Assembly (NCBI GenBank): GCA_017526525.1
Contig: JAFXRG010000002.1
Span: 109,103 to 173,102, forward strand
Length of the DNA: 64,000 nucleotides
Direction: 5' to 3'
Source: Clostridia bacterium
Lineage (GTDB): Bacteria > Bacillota > Clostridia > Christensenellales > Aristaeellaceae
Shown here piece by piece: positions 44,879 through 53,246 of the stretch (position 1 is its first letter; every line of letters starts with the position of its first letter). The notes under the pieces are model-generated. The model saw only the letters and a list, made by a program, of their open reading frames with translations. It searched no databases and was not told the DNA's origin. Made by a program: the position numbers and the translations under genes.

Positions 44879-46339
44879 ATGATTGAATTCCAGAACGAAG
44901 AACAGAACACTTTCGCTTCCATCAAGGTCGTCGGCTGCGGCGGCGGCGGCAACAACGCTGTCAACCGGATGGTGGATGCCGGTCTGCGCGGGGTTGAATT
45001 CATTTCCGTGAATACCGACCGACAGGCCCTGAGCCAGTCCAACGCCCAGGTTAAAATCCAGATCGGCGAAAAGCTGACCAAAGGCCTCGGCGCCGGCGCC
45101 ATTCCCGAGGTGGGCCGCCGGGCGGCGGAGGAAAGCCGGGAAGAGATTGCTTCCGCCCTGAAGGGAGCGGACCTGGTGTTCATTACCGCCGGCATGGGCG
45201 GCGGCACCGGTACCGGCGCGGCGCCCATTGTGGCGGAAATCGCCCGGGACATGGGCACCCTGACCATCGCGGTGGTGACCAAGCCCTTCAATTTCGAGGG
45301 AAAACAGCGCATGAAGAATGCCGAAGCCGGGATTGACGAGCTGAAACAGCACGTGGATACCCTGGTGGTGATTCCCAACGACCGGCTGCTGCAGGTGGTC
45401 AACAAGGGAACCACCATGCTGGAAGCCTTCCGCATCGCGGACGACGTGCTGCGCCAGGGCATCCAGGGCATCAGCGACCTGATTGCGGTGCCGGCCATGA
45501 TCAACCTGGACTTTGCCGATGTGAAGACCGTCATGGAAAACGGCGGCATGGCCCACATGGGCATCGGCATCGGCACCGGGGAAAACCGCCTGGTGGAGGC
45601 GGCCAAGAACGCCATTGCCTCTCCGCTGCTGGAGACCAATATCGACGGCGCACGCGCGGTGCTGATCAACGTGACCGGCGGCGCGGATATCTCCATTGTG
45701 GATATCAATGAAGCGGCCAACCTGATTATGGAAGCCGCGGATCCGGACGCCAACATCATCTTCGGCGCCGGCATCGACGAAACCATGGGCGAGGATGTCC
45801 GGATCACCGTGATTGCGACCGGCTTTGAAAAAACGCCTTTCCCGACGAAGGAGCCCGCCCGCAAGCCGCGGGAAATCGAGCATGAGCGCCTGTTCGGCTC
45901 CTTCGGCACCAACTTCAGGAGCACCGCTTCCGACGCCGCGCCGGCCCGGGACCTGTATGAATCCAGCGCGCCCGCGCCCTCCGCATTCGCTGCCGGCAAC
46001 ACCGGGGAAACAGCGGCCTTCATGGGCTCCAGCCGTCCCAGCATGGGCGTGCCCGGCATGGTGAATTCCGGCGCCTTCCAGACCGGCTTCAGCTATCAGC
46101 CGGCCGTGTCCCAGGCCACAAGGCCCTTCCAGCCCATGGGCAATTCCTACACCGATCCCGCCATGGCTCCGGCGCAGCCGGCGCCCTTCACCGCGGGCCA
46201 GCCCCAGAACTACCAGCCCCTGTTCAACAGCAACGGCCAGGTGACCGGACAGACCGGCAGCTTCCAGGCCATTCCGCAGAACCAGGCGCTGGTAACGGAT
46301 GATCACGGGGTTCCCGGTTTCCTGAAACGGAAAAAATAA
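44879..46339 (+). CDS. ftsZ: Cell division protein FtsZ
   Basis: A 486-residue tubulin homologue. The GTP-binding loop [11 protein letters not shown] begins at Met106, and the N-terminal [13 protein letters not shown] is typical. The GTPase core ends near residue 320. A disordered linker rich in Ala, Pro, Ser and Gln (about 340-470) leads to the conserved C-terminal peptide [10 protein letters not shown] that contacts FtsA. GGGAGG precedes ATG 44879. A terminator follows. Confidence 0.98.
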   Translation: MIEFQNEEQNTFASIKVVGCGGGGNNAVNRMVDAGLRGVEFISVNTDRQALSQSNAQVKIQIGEKLTKGLGAGAIPEVGRRAAEESREEIASALKGADLVFITAGMGGGTGTGAAPIVAEIARDMGTLTIAVVTKPFNFEGKQRMKNAEAGIDELKQHVDTLVVIPNDRLLQVVNKGTTMLEAFRIADDVLRQGIQGISDLIAVPAMINLDFADVKTVMENGGMAHMGIGIGTGENRLVEAAKNAIASPLLETNIDGARAVLINVTGGADISIVDINEAANLIMEAADPDANIIFGAGIDETMGEDVRITVIATGFEKTPFPTKEPARKPREIEHERLFGSFGTNFRSTASDAAPARDLYESSAPAPSAFAAGNTGETAAFMGSSRPSMGVPGMVNSGAFQTGFSYQPAVSQATRPFQPMGNSYTDPAMAPAQPAPFTAGQPQNYQPLFNSNGQVTGQTGSFQAIPQNQALVTDDHGVPGFLKRKK

Positions 46340-46356
46340 GGATCATCGGCAATCAA

Positions 46357-46389
46357 AAGTCAGCGGGAAATCCCCGCTGGCTTTTTTTT
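46357..46389 (+). terminator. Intrinsic terminator after ftsZ
   Basis: AGTCAGCGGG pairs with CCCGCTGGCT (46358-46382), followed by eight T residues. It ends the division cluster. Confidence 0.85.
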
Positions 46390-46419
46390 CGGAAAAAGAA
46401 AAATTTTTTTCATTTTTCC

Positions 46420-46445
46420 TGTAACGAAATGAAAATTCGCGCGTC
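46420..46445 (+). promoter_or_regulatory. ECF-type promoter, likely autoregulated
   Basis: TGTAAC (46420-46425), a 16-base spacer and CGTC (46442-46445) followed by TAA. This is the classic AAC/CGTC layout of extracytoplasmic-function sigma factors, 34 bases before the sigma gene. Confidence 0.75.
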
Positions 46446-46479
46446 TAATCCATGAGTCTGGCAGGAAGGAGGTGAGGAT

Positions 46480-46971
46480 GTGGACCGGGAACAGACCGAA
46501 AAGCTGTATCAGGCACACTATATGCGGGTATTCTCCTACGCCATGACCCTGTCGGGCGACCGGACGCTGGCGGAGGAAATTACCCAGGAAACCTTCTACC
46601 GGGCTTTCGCAAAGGCCGATAAATTCCGGAAGGAATCGGACGAGGTCACCTGGCTGTGCGCCATCGCGAAAAACTACTTTTACGATGAAAAGCGCCGGCA
46701 GGGGAAAACGGGGCCGATTCCGGAGGGAACGGATCTTCCGGATCCGGGCAAAGGGATTGAGCAGACAGCGGTGGACCGGGATTCCTCCTTTCGAATCCAC
46801 GTTGCGCTGCATGCCCTGGAGGAGCCCTACCGGGAAATCTTCGAGCTGAGGGTTTTCGGCGAGCTGAGCTTCAGTGAAATCGGAACCATTTTCGGCAAGA
46901 CGGAAAACTGGGCCCGGGTCACATATCACCGGGCCAGGCTGAAACTACAGGAAAGGATGGAAAAGCAATGA
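46480..46971 (+). CDS. ECF-family RNA polymerase sigma factor
   Basis: A 163-residue sigma factor. Sigma region 2 (about 8-75) has LAEEITQETFYRAF and WLCAIAKNYFYDEKRR. Sigma region 4 (about 105-160) has a helix-turn-helix with LSFSEIGTIFGKTENWARVTYHRAR. It lacks regions 1 and 3, as expected for the ECF group. The GTG start follows a strong GGAGGTGA. It overlaps its anti-sigma gene by four bases, and the promoter upstream matches its class, so it probably controls itself. The signal is unknown, perhaps envelope stress, given the exported partner genes. Confidence 0.93.
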   Translation: MDREQTEKLYQAHYMRVFSYAMTLSGDRTLAEEITQETFYRAFAKADKFRKESDEVTWLCAIAKNYFYDEKRRQGKTGPIPEGTDLPDPGKGIEQTAVDRDSSFRIHVALHALEEPYREIFELRVFGELSFSEIGTIFGKTENWARVTYHRARLKLQERMEKQ

Positions 46972-47708
46972 AACACTCCTGCAATGTAATCCGCGATCTG
47001 CTGCCCCTCTATGCGGACGACGCCTGCAGCGAGGACAGCCGTTCCATGGTGGAAGAGCACCTGACGGAATGTCCGGACTGCAGGATTGTCCTGCGGCGGC
47101 TGCGCAGCAATGAAATAGAAAAAGGCCTGCAGCAGGAAAAGGAAGACGTGATCGAATACGGAATGCGGAAATTCCGGAAACGCTCCGCAACAGTGGGCTC
47201 CACGGTTTCCGGCATGTTCATGATTCCGATTCTGGCGTTCCTGATCATCAACCTGACGGCAGGCACCGCCATGGGATGGTTCTTTATCCTGCTGGCGGCC
47301 CTGGCGGTGGCGGGCAGCCTGATCCTGGTGCCGATCCTGGTGCCGGAGGACAAAGCCTTCTGGATGCTGTGCGCCTTTACGGCAAGCCTCCTGGTGCTGC
47401 TGGGGGTCACCTGCATGGTGAGCCGCGGCAACTGGTTCTGGATTGCCTCCAGCTCGGTGCTGTTCGGATTGTCGGTAATCTTCCTGCCCTTTGCAATCCG
47501 GGCCAGGCCCCTGCGGAAATGGGTGGGAAAAACCAACAAGGCGCTGCTGGTGCTGGCGGTGGATATGGTGCTGTTCCTGAACATGATGAACACCATTCGC
47601 CTGCATAACCAGGGCAGCAACAATTTCGTGCTGGTCATCGGCCTGATCGCCGGGGCGGCACTGGTGGTTCTGAGCATTCTCAAAAACAACGGGAGGATTT
47701 CCAAATGA
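46968..47708 (+). CDS. Membrane anti-sigma factor with zinc-binding domain
   Basis: A 246-residue protein. The N-terminal ZAS-type domain has Cys5 and then His31, Cys35 and Cys38 (EEHLTECPDC), which would hold the sigma factor inactive. The remainder has six predicted membrane helices from about residue 75 with short loops and a basic tail. Release on an envelope signal is the known scheme for this family. It overlaps the sigma gene by four bases (ATGA) and the next gene by four. Confidence 0.88.
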   Translation: MKHSCNVIRDLLPLYADDACSEDSRSMVEEHLTECPDCRIVLRRLRSNEIEKGLQQEKEDVIEYGMRKFRKRSATVGSTVSGMFMIPILAFLIINLTAGTAMGWFFILLAALAVAGSLILVPILVPEDKAFWMLCAFTASLLVLLGVTCMVSRGNWFWIASSSVLFGLSVIFLPFAIRARPLRKWVGKTNKALLVLAVDMVLFLNMMNTIRLHNQGSNNFVLVIGLIAGAALVVLSILKNNGRISK

Positions 47709-48655
47709 CCAGGGATCAGAAAATCAAAATTGCCATGATCATCTGCGCCACCGTGCTGGCCTGCGCGGTGATCATCACCGCCACGGGAATGTTCAGCGGC
47801 GGCATCAGCGGCCTTTTCGGATACAGCAACGCGGAAAAATATACCGCCGGCGGCGCCGCGGTGAAGGAAACGGTGAAAAACCTGGAAATCCACTGGACTT
47901 CCGGCAAGGTAACCGTGGCGTATCACCCGGAGAACACGGTGATTCTGGAGGAAACGGCTTCCCGGTCCCTTTCCGAAGATGAACAGCTTCACTGGTGGCT
48001 GGACGGGGATACCCTCCGGGTGCAGCTGTGCAAAGCCGGAGCCCGGATCAGCCTGCCGTCCAAACAGCTGAAACTGACGCTGCCGGAAGGCATGCGTCCG
48101 GAAAAAGCCTCCTTCAGCCTGACCTCCGGGGATCTTGAAATTCCGGAAATCCGGACGGAAAAGCTGGAGATTCATACCACATCCGGAAACCTGAACGTGA
48201 AGGCGGAAACCCCGAACCTGAAGGCGGAAACCACATCCGGCAGCGCAGTGCTGGTGCTGACGGGGGAAAACCGGATCGCGGAATGCTCCTGCACTTCCGG
48301 AGGGATCCGGCTGACCGCAGGGAAAACGGACCGGGTGAAAATGAGCTCCACCTCCGGCAGCCTGGAGTTTGACGGGGAGGAAAGCAAAAGCCTGGAAATG
48401 GGCAGCACCAGCGGAAGCGTGCTCCTGAAGGTCAGGAAGTTTGAAAATGTGGCCGTCGGCTGCACCTCAGGCGATGTGACGGCCCGCCTGCCGGAAAATC
48501 CCGGGTTCCGGGCGGAAATCAGCACCACCAGCGGGAAAGTTTCCACCGGCCTGGCGCTGAAGCAGGAAGGCAAAACGTATACCTGCGGGGATGAAAGCGG
48601 AAAGCTGGATATCCATACCACCTCCGGTGATGTCCGGCTGGAGAAGGCGGACTGA
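47705..48655 (+). CDS. DUF4097-type beta-helix protein
   Basis: A 316-residue protein with one N-terminal membrane helix (about 8-28), probably a signal anchor. The extracellular part is made of ten TSG repeats (WTSGKV, LTSGDL, TTSGNL and so on), typical of DUF4097, a family often found beside ECF sigma and anti-sigma genes. It may act as the sensor or the target of the sigma system; which one is not shown. The start overlaps the anti-sigma stop. Confidence 0.88.
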   Translation: MTRDQKIKIAMIICATVLACAVIITATGMFSGGISGLFGYSNAEKYTAGGAAVKETVKNLEIHWTSGKVTVAYHPENTVILEETASRSLSEDEQLHWWLDGDTLRVQLCKAGARISLPSKQLKLTLPEGMRPEKASFSLTSGDLEIPEIRTEKLEIHTTSGNLNVKAETPNLKAETTSGSAVLVLTGENRIAECSCTSGGIRLTAGKTDRVKMSSTSGSLEFDGEESKSLEMGSTSGSVLLKVRKFENVAVGCTSGDVTARLPENPGFRAEISTTSGKVSTGLALKQEGKTYTCGDESGKLDIHTTSGDVRLEKAD

Positions 48656-48696
48656 AAAAAAGATTATAACCGGAGGAATAAAAGGCGAAAAGGCGA

Positions 48697-48725
48697 AAAG
48701 CCGCGCGAAAGCGCGGCTCTTTTCA
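48697..48725. terminator. Bidirectional terminator
   Basis: AGCCGCGC and GCGCGGCT (about 48700-48719) around a GAAA loop, flanked by A and T runs. It serves the sigma operon and the convergent phosphatase gene. Confidence 0.8.
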
Positions 48726-49274
48726 GATCAGCCGGAGCATGGTGCAGTTCTGCATGGGCTCCTTCCAGAAATCCTGCAGGGGCACCCCGCGGATCCGGTT
48801 CACAATGCTGAGGTTCATGGCGCCGTGGCCTACAATGAGCACGTTTTTGCCCTGGGACATCAGGGGATCAATCACCTCCCGCAGGAAGGCGCCGGTGCGG
48901 TCAAACAGCTCCTCAAAGGATTCCGCACCTCCCGCGGGAGCCGTATATTTTTCGGGATCCTTGAAAAGCATCCAGATGGGGCATTCCGGCTTCTGGAAAA
49001 CGTTTTCCGTTCCCTCATACTGCCCGAAGCTCATTTCCCGCAGGCGGTCATCGGTCCGGATGGGGATGTTCCGCCCCCGAAGGAGGATTTCCGCGGTTTC
49101 CCGGGCCCGGACCAGCGGGGAACACCAGCATACATCCAGCGGAAGATCCCGGTATTTCACCGCGCTTTCTTCCGCCATGCGCCGGCCCTCGTCGTTCAGG
49201 GGAATATCCGTGGATCCCTGCAGTTTATGGCGCACATTCCAGTCGGTCTGCCCGTGCCTCATGATGTAAAGCAT
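48723..49274 (-). CDS. Histidine phosphatase family protein (phosphoglycerate mutase-like)
   Basis: A 183-residue enzyme of the RHG superfamily. The phospho-histidine motif is MRHGQTDWN (His7), followed by CSPLVRARETAE and the second histidine in LIVGHGAMN. Its substrate could be a sugar phosphate, nucleotide or cobalamin precursor; the sequence does not decide. It starts nine bases downstream of the acetyltransferase stop on the same strand, so the two are probably cotranscribed. Confidence 0.88.
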   Translation of the reverse strand: MLYIMRHGQTDWNVRHKLQGSTDIPLNDEGRRMAEESAVKYRDLPLDVCWCSPLVRARETAEILLRGRNIPIRTDDRLREMSFGQYEGTENVFQKPECPIWMLFKDPEKYTAPAGGAESFEELFDRTGAFLREVIDPLMSQGKNVLIVGHGAMNLSIVNRIRGVPLQDFWKEPMQNCTMLRLI

Positions 49275-49283
49275 GTTCGTTTT

Positions 49284-49772
49284 TTATTCCTTTCCGTTTT
49301 TGCCGGGCTGCAGAATCTGTTCCATGCCGATTTTCTGCGGGGTCATTCCCAGGGCTTCGTAGAACCGGACCGCACCGGGATTCAGGGTCCAGACGTTCAG
49401 CGTCACGTTATAGAAACCTTCCGCACGGGCGTAGGCCAGCACGTGTTCATAAAGGGCCCTGCCGATGCCCCGGCCCCGGCAGGCTTCATCCACGCAGATA
49501 TCGTCGATATACAGGGTCCGGACATCGGTGCGCACCGGATCCCCGAGAATCCGCTCATGCAGGCAGAAGGCGTGGCCGGCGATCTTTCCGTTTTCCTCGG
49601 CCACAAAAACGGGGGATTCCTTCCGGGAAAGGATTTTTTTCAGTTGTTCGGCGCTGTATTTGGTGGCAGGCCCTTTGAACAGGTCCGGCCGGCCGTTGTG
49701 GTGCACCAGGTCCACCTGGCGGAGAAGCTCCAGGATGCCGGGAATGTCCCGTATTTCCGCACTCCGGATCAT
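49284..49772 (-). CDS. GNAT-family N-acetyltransferase
   Basis: A 162-residue acetyltransferase. The acetyl-CoA loop is in ICVDEACRGRGIGRALYEHVLAY, followed by VTLNVWTLNPGAVRFYEALGM, both typical of GNAT. The substrate is unknown. ATG 49772 has AAAGGAGG upstream; a reading from 50246 would cross the divergent DUF1294 gene and is rejected. It lies directly upstream of the histidine phosphatase on the same strand. Confidence 0.88.
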   Translation of the reverse strand: MIRSAEIRDIPGILELLRQVDLVHHNGRPDLFKGPATKYSAEQLKKILSRKESPVFVAEENGKIAGHAFCLHERILGDPVRTDVRTLYIDDICVDEACRGRGIGRALYEHVLAYARAEGFYNVTLNVWTLNPGAVRFYEALGMTPQKIGMEQILQPGKNGKE

Positions 49773-49876
49773 TGCTTCGTTTCCTCCTTTTCCCTGCCGG
49801 ATCGGCAGCCTGTAAGAAATTCTGTTCTTCCGGCTGCTTTTCCTGCTGAAGGAGGCTTTTGTTCCGGCGCCAAACA

Positions 49877-49885
49877 TGGTACAAT
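49877..49885 (+). promoter_or_regulatory. Extended -10 promoter of the DUF1294 gene
   Basis: TGGTACAAT: TGn then TACAAT (49880-49885), with no clear -35. It lies 31 bases before the ATG. Confidence 0.5.
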
Positions 49886-49916
49886 CGGACGGAAGACCGG
49901 GGAAGGGGTGCGAGGG

Positions 49917-50204
49917 ATGAAACCGATCGAATGGATCATTATCGTGGCGCTGGCGGCGCTGAACGCGGTTTCCTTTTTCCTGATGTGCTATGACAAACGG
50001 TGCGCAAAGCAACAATCCCGGCGGGTGCCGGAAAAAACGCTTTTCCTCTCCGCTGCGGTTTTCGGCGCCCTGGGGGGAACCGCCGGCATGTGGCTGTTCC
50101 GGCATAAAACCAAACACTGGTATTTCAAAATCTTCTTTCCCCTGATGGCGCTGATTCAGGCGGGCCTTGTAGGATACGCCCTGGTGCGCCTGGGCGGCGG
50201 ATAA
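49917..50204 (+). CDS. DUF1294 membrane protein
   Basis: A 95-residue protein with three likely membrane helices. The pattern MCYDKRCAKQQSRRVPEKTLFLSAAVFGALGG is that of DUF1294, where a YDK and a RVPE motif link helices. The function is unknown. GGAAGGGG lies upstream of ATG 49917. It stands alone between a divergent acetyltransferase and a terminator. Confidence 0.85.
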   Translation: MKPIEWIIIVALAALNAVSFFLMCYDKRCAKQQSRRVPEKTLFLSAAVFGALGGTAGMWLFRHKTKHWYFKIFFPLMALIQAGLVGYALVRLGGG

Positions 50205-50208
50205 CACG

Positions 50209-50237
50209 AAAAAGCCTCCGCACTGCGGAGGCTTTTT
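50209..50237. terminator. Bidirectional terminator
   Basis: A perfect 13-base stem (AAAAAGCCTCCGC and GCGGAGGCTTTTT) with an ACT loop, between the DUF1294 and LysM genes. Confidence 0.9.
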
Positions 50238-50251
50238 CCGGATCATCCGGA

Positions 50252-50521
50252 TTATCTGCGATAGTCCCGGATCCAGAGGTATTCACCGTCAACGATGATG
50301 TTGGTGGTCCGGTCAATGTGGGGATTCCAGTCGATGATGGTACGCCAGTTCTTGACGCCGTAGGTCTTGGCCAGGCGGATCAGGGTGTCCCCGGGGACGA
50401 CACGGTGCTGTACCCAGTTGCCGCCGCGATCCTTTTCGGGCTTGAAGTGACGCTTGCCGCCGCTGACTTCTTCCATCTGCTCCAGGTTCAGTTCGTTGTT
50501 CTCAGTGTTCTCAGTATACAT
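50252..50521 (-). CDS. LysM-domain peptide with double-glycine leader
   Basis: An 89-residue protein. Residues 1-21 (ending ELNLEQMEEVSGG) look like a bacteriocin-type leader cut after Gly-Gly by a C39 peptidase transporter. The mature part (about 68 residues) is basic and then forms one LysM domain (HRVVPGDTLIRLAKTYGV...WNPHI), which binds N-acetylglucosamine polymers. ATG 50521 has GGAGG upstream; a reading from 50587 has none. No C39 transporter or immunity gene is present in the window. A secreted wall-binding peptide is the likely role. Confidence 0.8.
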   Translation of the reverse strand: MYTENTENNELNLEQMEEVSGGKRHFKPEKDRGGNWVQHRVVPGDTLIRLAKTYGVKNWRTIIDWNPHIDRTTNIIVDGEYLWIRDYRR

Positions 50522-50705
50522 TACAGGCTCCTCCTTGCCCTGTGGGCGCTTTATTTTTTTTCTCTGCAACCTGTTGTCCGGTTGCACCTGTATATACGTA
50601 CGGATTCGGACGGGTGGCAGAACAAAACCGAAAAATTTTTGAATATTTTTTTCAAAGCATTTCCGGAAGGGTTTTCCTCCGTACGCCTCCGTATCTGTAT
50701 TCCTT

Positions 50706-50714
50706 ATTATACCA
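50706..50714 (-). promoter_or_regulatory. Extended -10 promoter of the LysM peptide gene
   Basis: On the minus strand, TGG followed by TATAAT (50711-50706). It gives a leader of about 180 bases that includes a twice-repeated TACGGAGG (near 50676-50694). Confidence 0.5.
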
Positions 50715-50761
50715 CAGGATTACGCCGGAGGAAAGGGGAAAATCAGCACTTTTTCCGCGGC

Positions 50762-50790
50762 TTGAGGGGCATCCGGGATCATGGTATAAT
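50762..50790 (+). promoter_or_regulatory. Sigma-A promoter of the gene at 50820
   Basis: TTGAGG (50762-50767), a 17-base spacer and TATAAT (50785-50790) with an extended TG at 50782-50783. Confidence 0.75.
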
Positions 50791-50819
50791 GACAGAAAAC
50801 GGAAAGGCAGGGGTGGAAT

Positions 50820-51602
50820 ATGGCGGAATTGCAGGATCTTCTGGAAAAGGCGGCCCAGGCTGCCAGGGAACTGGCTTCCGAGGGCAAAAAGGCGGTGAAA
50901 CGCCTTTCCAGCGATCCGAACGTGGTGGGAACCGCCGAGGCCGCCGGAAAGCTGATTTCAAAGGTGGTCAGCCTGCCCTTCCGGAAAGTCCCGGAGGACG
51001 GGGCGAAAAACCTGCCGGAAGCCCATCCGGACCGGGAAAAGCTGGTGGTCAGGTTCCTGGAAACCGACGGCAGCGGCGGCGAGTCCCTCCGGGGCGGCGG
51101 GGAAGTGCTGGATCCGGAAAACCGGGTGATTTACACCTTTACACAGCCGGGGGATTTCCTGTCCTCCATTGAGCTGAAGGGGGATTCCGCCACGGTGGGC
51201 TCCATCCGGAAACAGATGAAGCTGCTGGATGATCCCCTGACCCATGAATACCGCTTTGACGTGACGCTGTGGGGCATCAGCGCGGGCGTGCTTTCCGTCC
51301 GGGATTCCGAATCCCTCCGGGTCAGCATCCGGCCGGATTTTGACACCTGGGAGGCAAGATCCAGAAGCCTGCGGGAATTCCTTGTGTTTGACGAAGCGGA
51401 CCGGGAAATCGCTTCCGCCTGCTGGCAGGGAAACGGCAGCTACCTGATTACCCGGACCGACGCCGTTTCCCGGGAAATGCTGATTCTCGCCCTGCTGGCG
51501 GCGGTGCTGCGCCGGGAACGGATGCAGAAGGCGGACGAAATTGACCGGAAAATTCAACGGGTGACCGGCACCCTGGGCCGGATGATCGGCATTAAAAAAT
51601 AA
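50820..51602 (+). CDS. Protein of unknown function, possibly tubby/LURP-one-like
   Basis: A 260-residue soluble protein. The N-terminal 55 residues are a basic amphipathic helix region (LEKAAQAARELASEGKKAVKRL). From about residue 95 the pattern of beta strands (VIYTFTQPGDFLSSIELKG, YRFDVTLWGISAGVLSVRD, ASACWQGNGSYLITR) followed by a hydrophobic helix (MLILALLAAVLRRE) resembles scramblase/LURP-one-type barrels, but I am not sure. The Shine-Dalgarno is weak. It is 36 bases upstream of the Y-family polymerase and may share its transcript. Confidence 0.7.
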   Translation: MAELQDLLEKAAQAARELASEGKKAVKRLSSDPNVVGTAEAAGKLISKVVSLPFRKVPEDGAKNLPEAHPDREKLVVRFLETDGSGGESLRGGGEVLDPENRVIYTFTQPGDFLSSIELKGDSATVGSIRKQMKLLDDPLTHEYRFDVTLWGISAGVLSVRDSESLRVSIRPDFDTWEARSRSLREFLVFDEADREIASACWQGNGSYLITRTDAVSREMLILALLAAVLRRERMQKADEIDRKIQRVTGTLGRMIGIKK

Positions 51603-51638
51603 CCCCGCAGGCCGGATCCGCGGACGGAAGGAGAACCC

Positions 51639-53246
51639 ATGGACCGCAGGTACATCGCCATCGATCTGAAGTCTTTTTATGCTTCCGTCGAATGCGTGGA
51701 GCGGAAGCTGGATCCCATGGCGGTGAACCTGGTGGTGGCGGATCCGGAACGGACGGAGAAAACCATCTGCCTGGCGGTTTCTCCCGCCCTGAAGGCCTTT
51801 GGTATCCCCGGAAGGGCCCGTCTCTTTGAAGTGAATGAACGCATGCGGGAGGTAAACGCGGAGCGCTTCCGTACCGCGAAAAACCTGGGTCTCCTTTCCC
51901 GGAACGGGAAGGGGGAGCTTTGCTTTTCGGGCGCCTCCTGCAGCGCGCCGGAGCTGAAGGCCGATCCGTCCCTGAAGGCGGAATTCCTTACGGCGGTGCC
52001 GCGGATGGCGCTGTATGAGAAAACCAGCCTGAAGGTGCTTTCAGCGTACCTGGAATTTGTTTCCTCCGAGGACATTCATGTCTATTCCATCGATGAATGC
52101 TTTATCGACGTGACCGGATACCTGAAAACCTACGGCATGACCGCCCGGCAGCTGGCTTCCGCCATGATCCGGGAGGTTATGCGGAAAACCGGCATCACCG
52201 CCGCGGCGGGAATCGGCACCAATCTGTACCTGGCCAAGGCGGCCATGGACATCCTGGCCAAGCATGAAGCGCCGGATGAAGACGGGGTACGGATTGCAGA
52301 GCTGGATGAAAAAAGCTACCGGGAACGGCTGTGGTGCCATCGCCCCCTGACGGATTTCTGGCGGGTCGGAAAAGGAACCGCCCGGCAGCTGGAGCGGCTG
52401 GGCTGCTACACCATGGGGGATGTGGCCCGGCTGAGCCGGGAAAACGAGACGGTTCTTTTCAGGACCTTCGGGGTGAACGCGGAGCTGCTGATTGATCACG
52501 CCTGGGGCTGGGAACCGACCCGGATTGCGGAAATCAAGGCATACCGGCCCCGGAGCAGCAGCCTCAGCAGCGGACAGGTGCTGACGGAGCCGTATCCCTG
52601 GGACAAGGCGCGCATTGTCGTCCGGGAAATGACGGAAGCCCTGGCCCTGGACCTGGTGCGGAAAGGGCAGGTGACCCGCCAGCTGGTGCTGACCGTGAAT
52701 TATGACCGTACCGCCCTGCGGAAGCGGGCCCCGGAAGAAAAGGGGGACAGCGACTGGATCGCTTCCGGAACGGGCAGGCCTTACCGGGGGGAGGTGACGG
52801 CCGATTATTACGGCCGGCCCTGCGCAAAGCCGGCCCACGGCTCGGAAAACCTGGATCGCTGGACCGCGTCCTCCGGGCGCCTGGCCCGGGCCATGATGGA
52901 GCTGTTTGATCGCATCACGGACCGGGACCTGACGGTGCGCCGGCTGAACATTGCGGCCTGCGGCCTGATTCCGGAGGAGGAGATTCCCGCGGAAGCCCCG
53001 GTGCAGCTGGACCTGTTTTCCGACTGGACCGGAATGGAAAAAAAGAAGGAAGCGGAATCCGCCGCGGACGAAAAGGAACGGAAGCTGCAGATGGCCGCCC
53101 TGGCCATTCACGGCAAATTCGGGAAAAACGCCCTGCTGAAGGGAATGAGCTTTCAGGACGGCGCCACCGCCCGGCAGCGGAACGCGCAGATCGGCGGCCA
53201 CCGGGCCGGCAGCGCGGAGGAAACGGAAGGAGACGACCCGGATTGA
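51639..53246 (+). CDS. Y-family DNA polymerase (UmuC/UvrX-like)
   Basis: A 535-residue translesion polymerase. The acidic residues are in AIDLKSFYASVEC (Asp8) and YSIDECFIDV (Asp152, Glu153). The finger and thumb regions follow (AAAGIGTNLYLAKAAMDI; helix-hairpin-helix LERLGCYTMGDVARL). A beta-clamp peptide QLDLF lies at 456-460. The tail is basic and ends RNAQIGGHRAG. AAGGAG precedes ATG 51639. It overlaps the YolD-like gene by four bases. Error-prone repair under stress is its expected role; an S24 repressor that could control such genes is encoded at 8.8 kb. Confidence 0.93.
   Translation: MDRRYIAIDLKSFYASVECVERKLDPMAVNLVVADPERTEKTICLAVSPALKAFGIPGRARLFEVNERMREVNAERFRTAKNLGLLSRNGKGELCFSGASCSAPELKADPSLKAEFLTAVPRMALYEKTSLKVLSAYLEFVSSEDIHVYSIDECFIDVTGYLKTYGMTARQLASAMIREVMRKTGITAAAGIGTNLYLAKAAMDILAKHEAPDEDGVRIAELDEKSYRERLWCHRPLTDFWRVGKGTARQLERLGCYTMGDVARLSRENETVLFRTFGVNAELLIDHAWGWEPTRIAEIKAYRPRSSSLSSGQVLTEPYPWDKARIVVREMTEALALDLVRKGQVTRQLVLTVNYDRTALRKRAPEEKGDSDWIASGTGRPYRGEVTADYYGRPCAKPAHGSENLDRWTASSGRLARAMMELFDRITDRDLTVRRLNIAACGLIPEEEIPAEAPVQLDLFSDWTGMEKKKEAESAADEKERKLQMAALAIHGKFGKNALLKGMSFQDGATARQRNAQIGGHRAGSAEETEGDDPD

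Noticed and set aside
49284-50246. 320-codon version of the acetyltransferase
   Set aside because: The extra N-terminal part is the antisense of the DUF1294 gene; AAAGGAGG supports ATG 49772.
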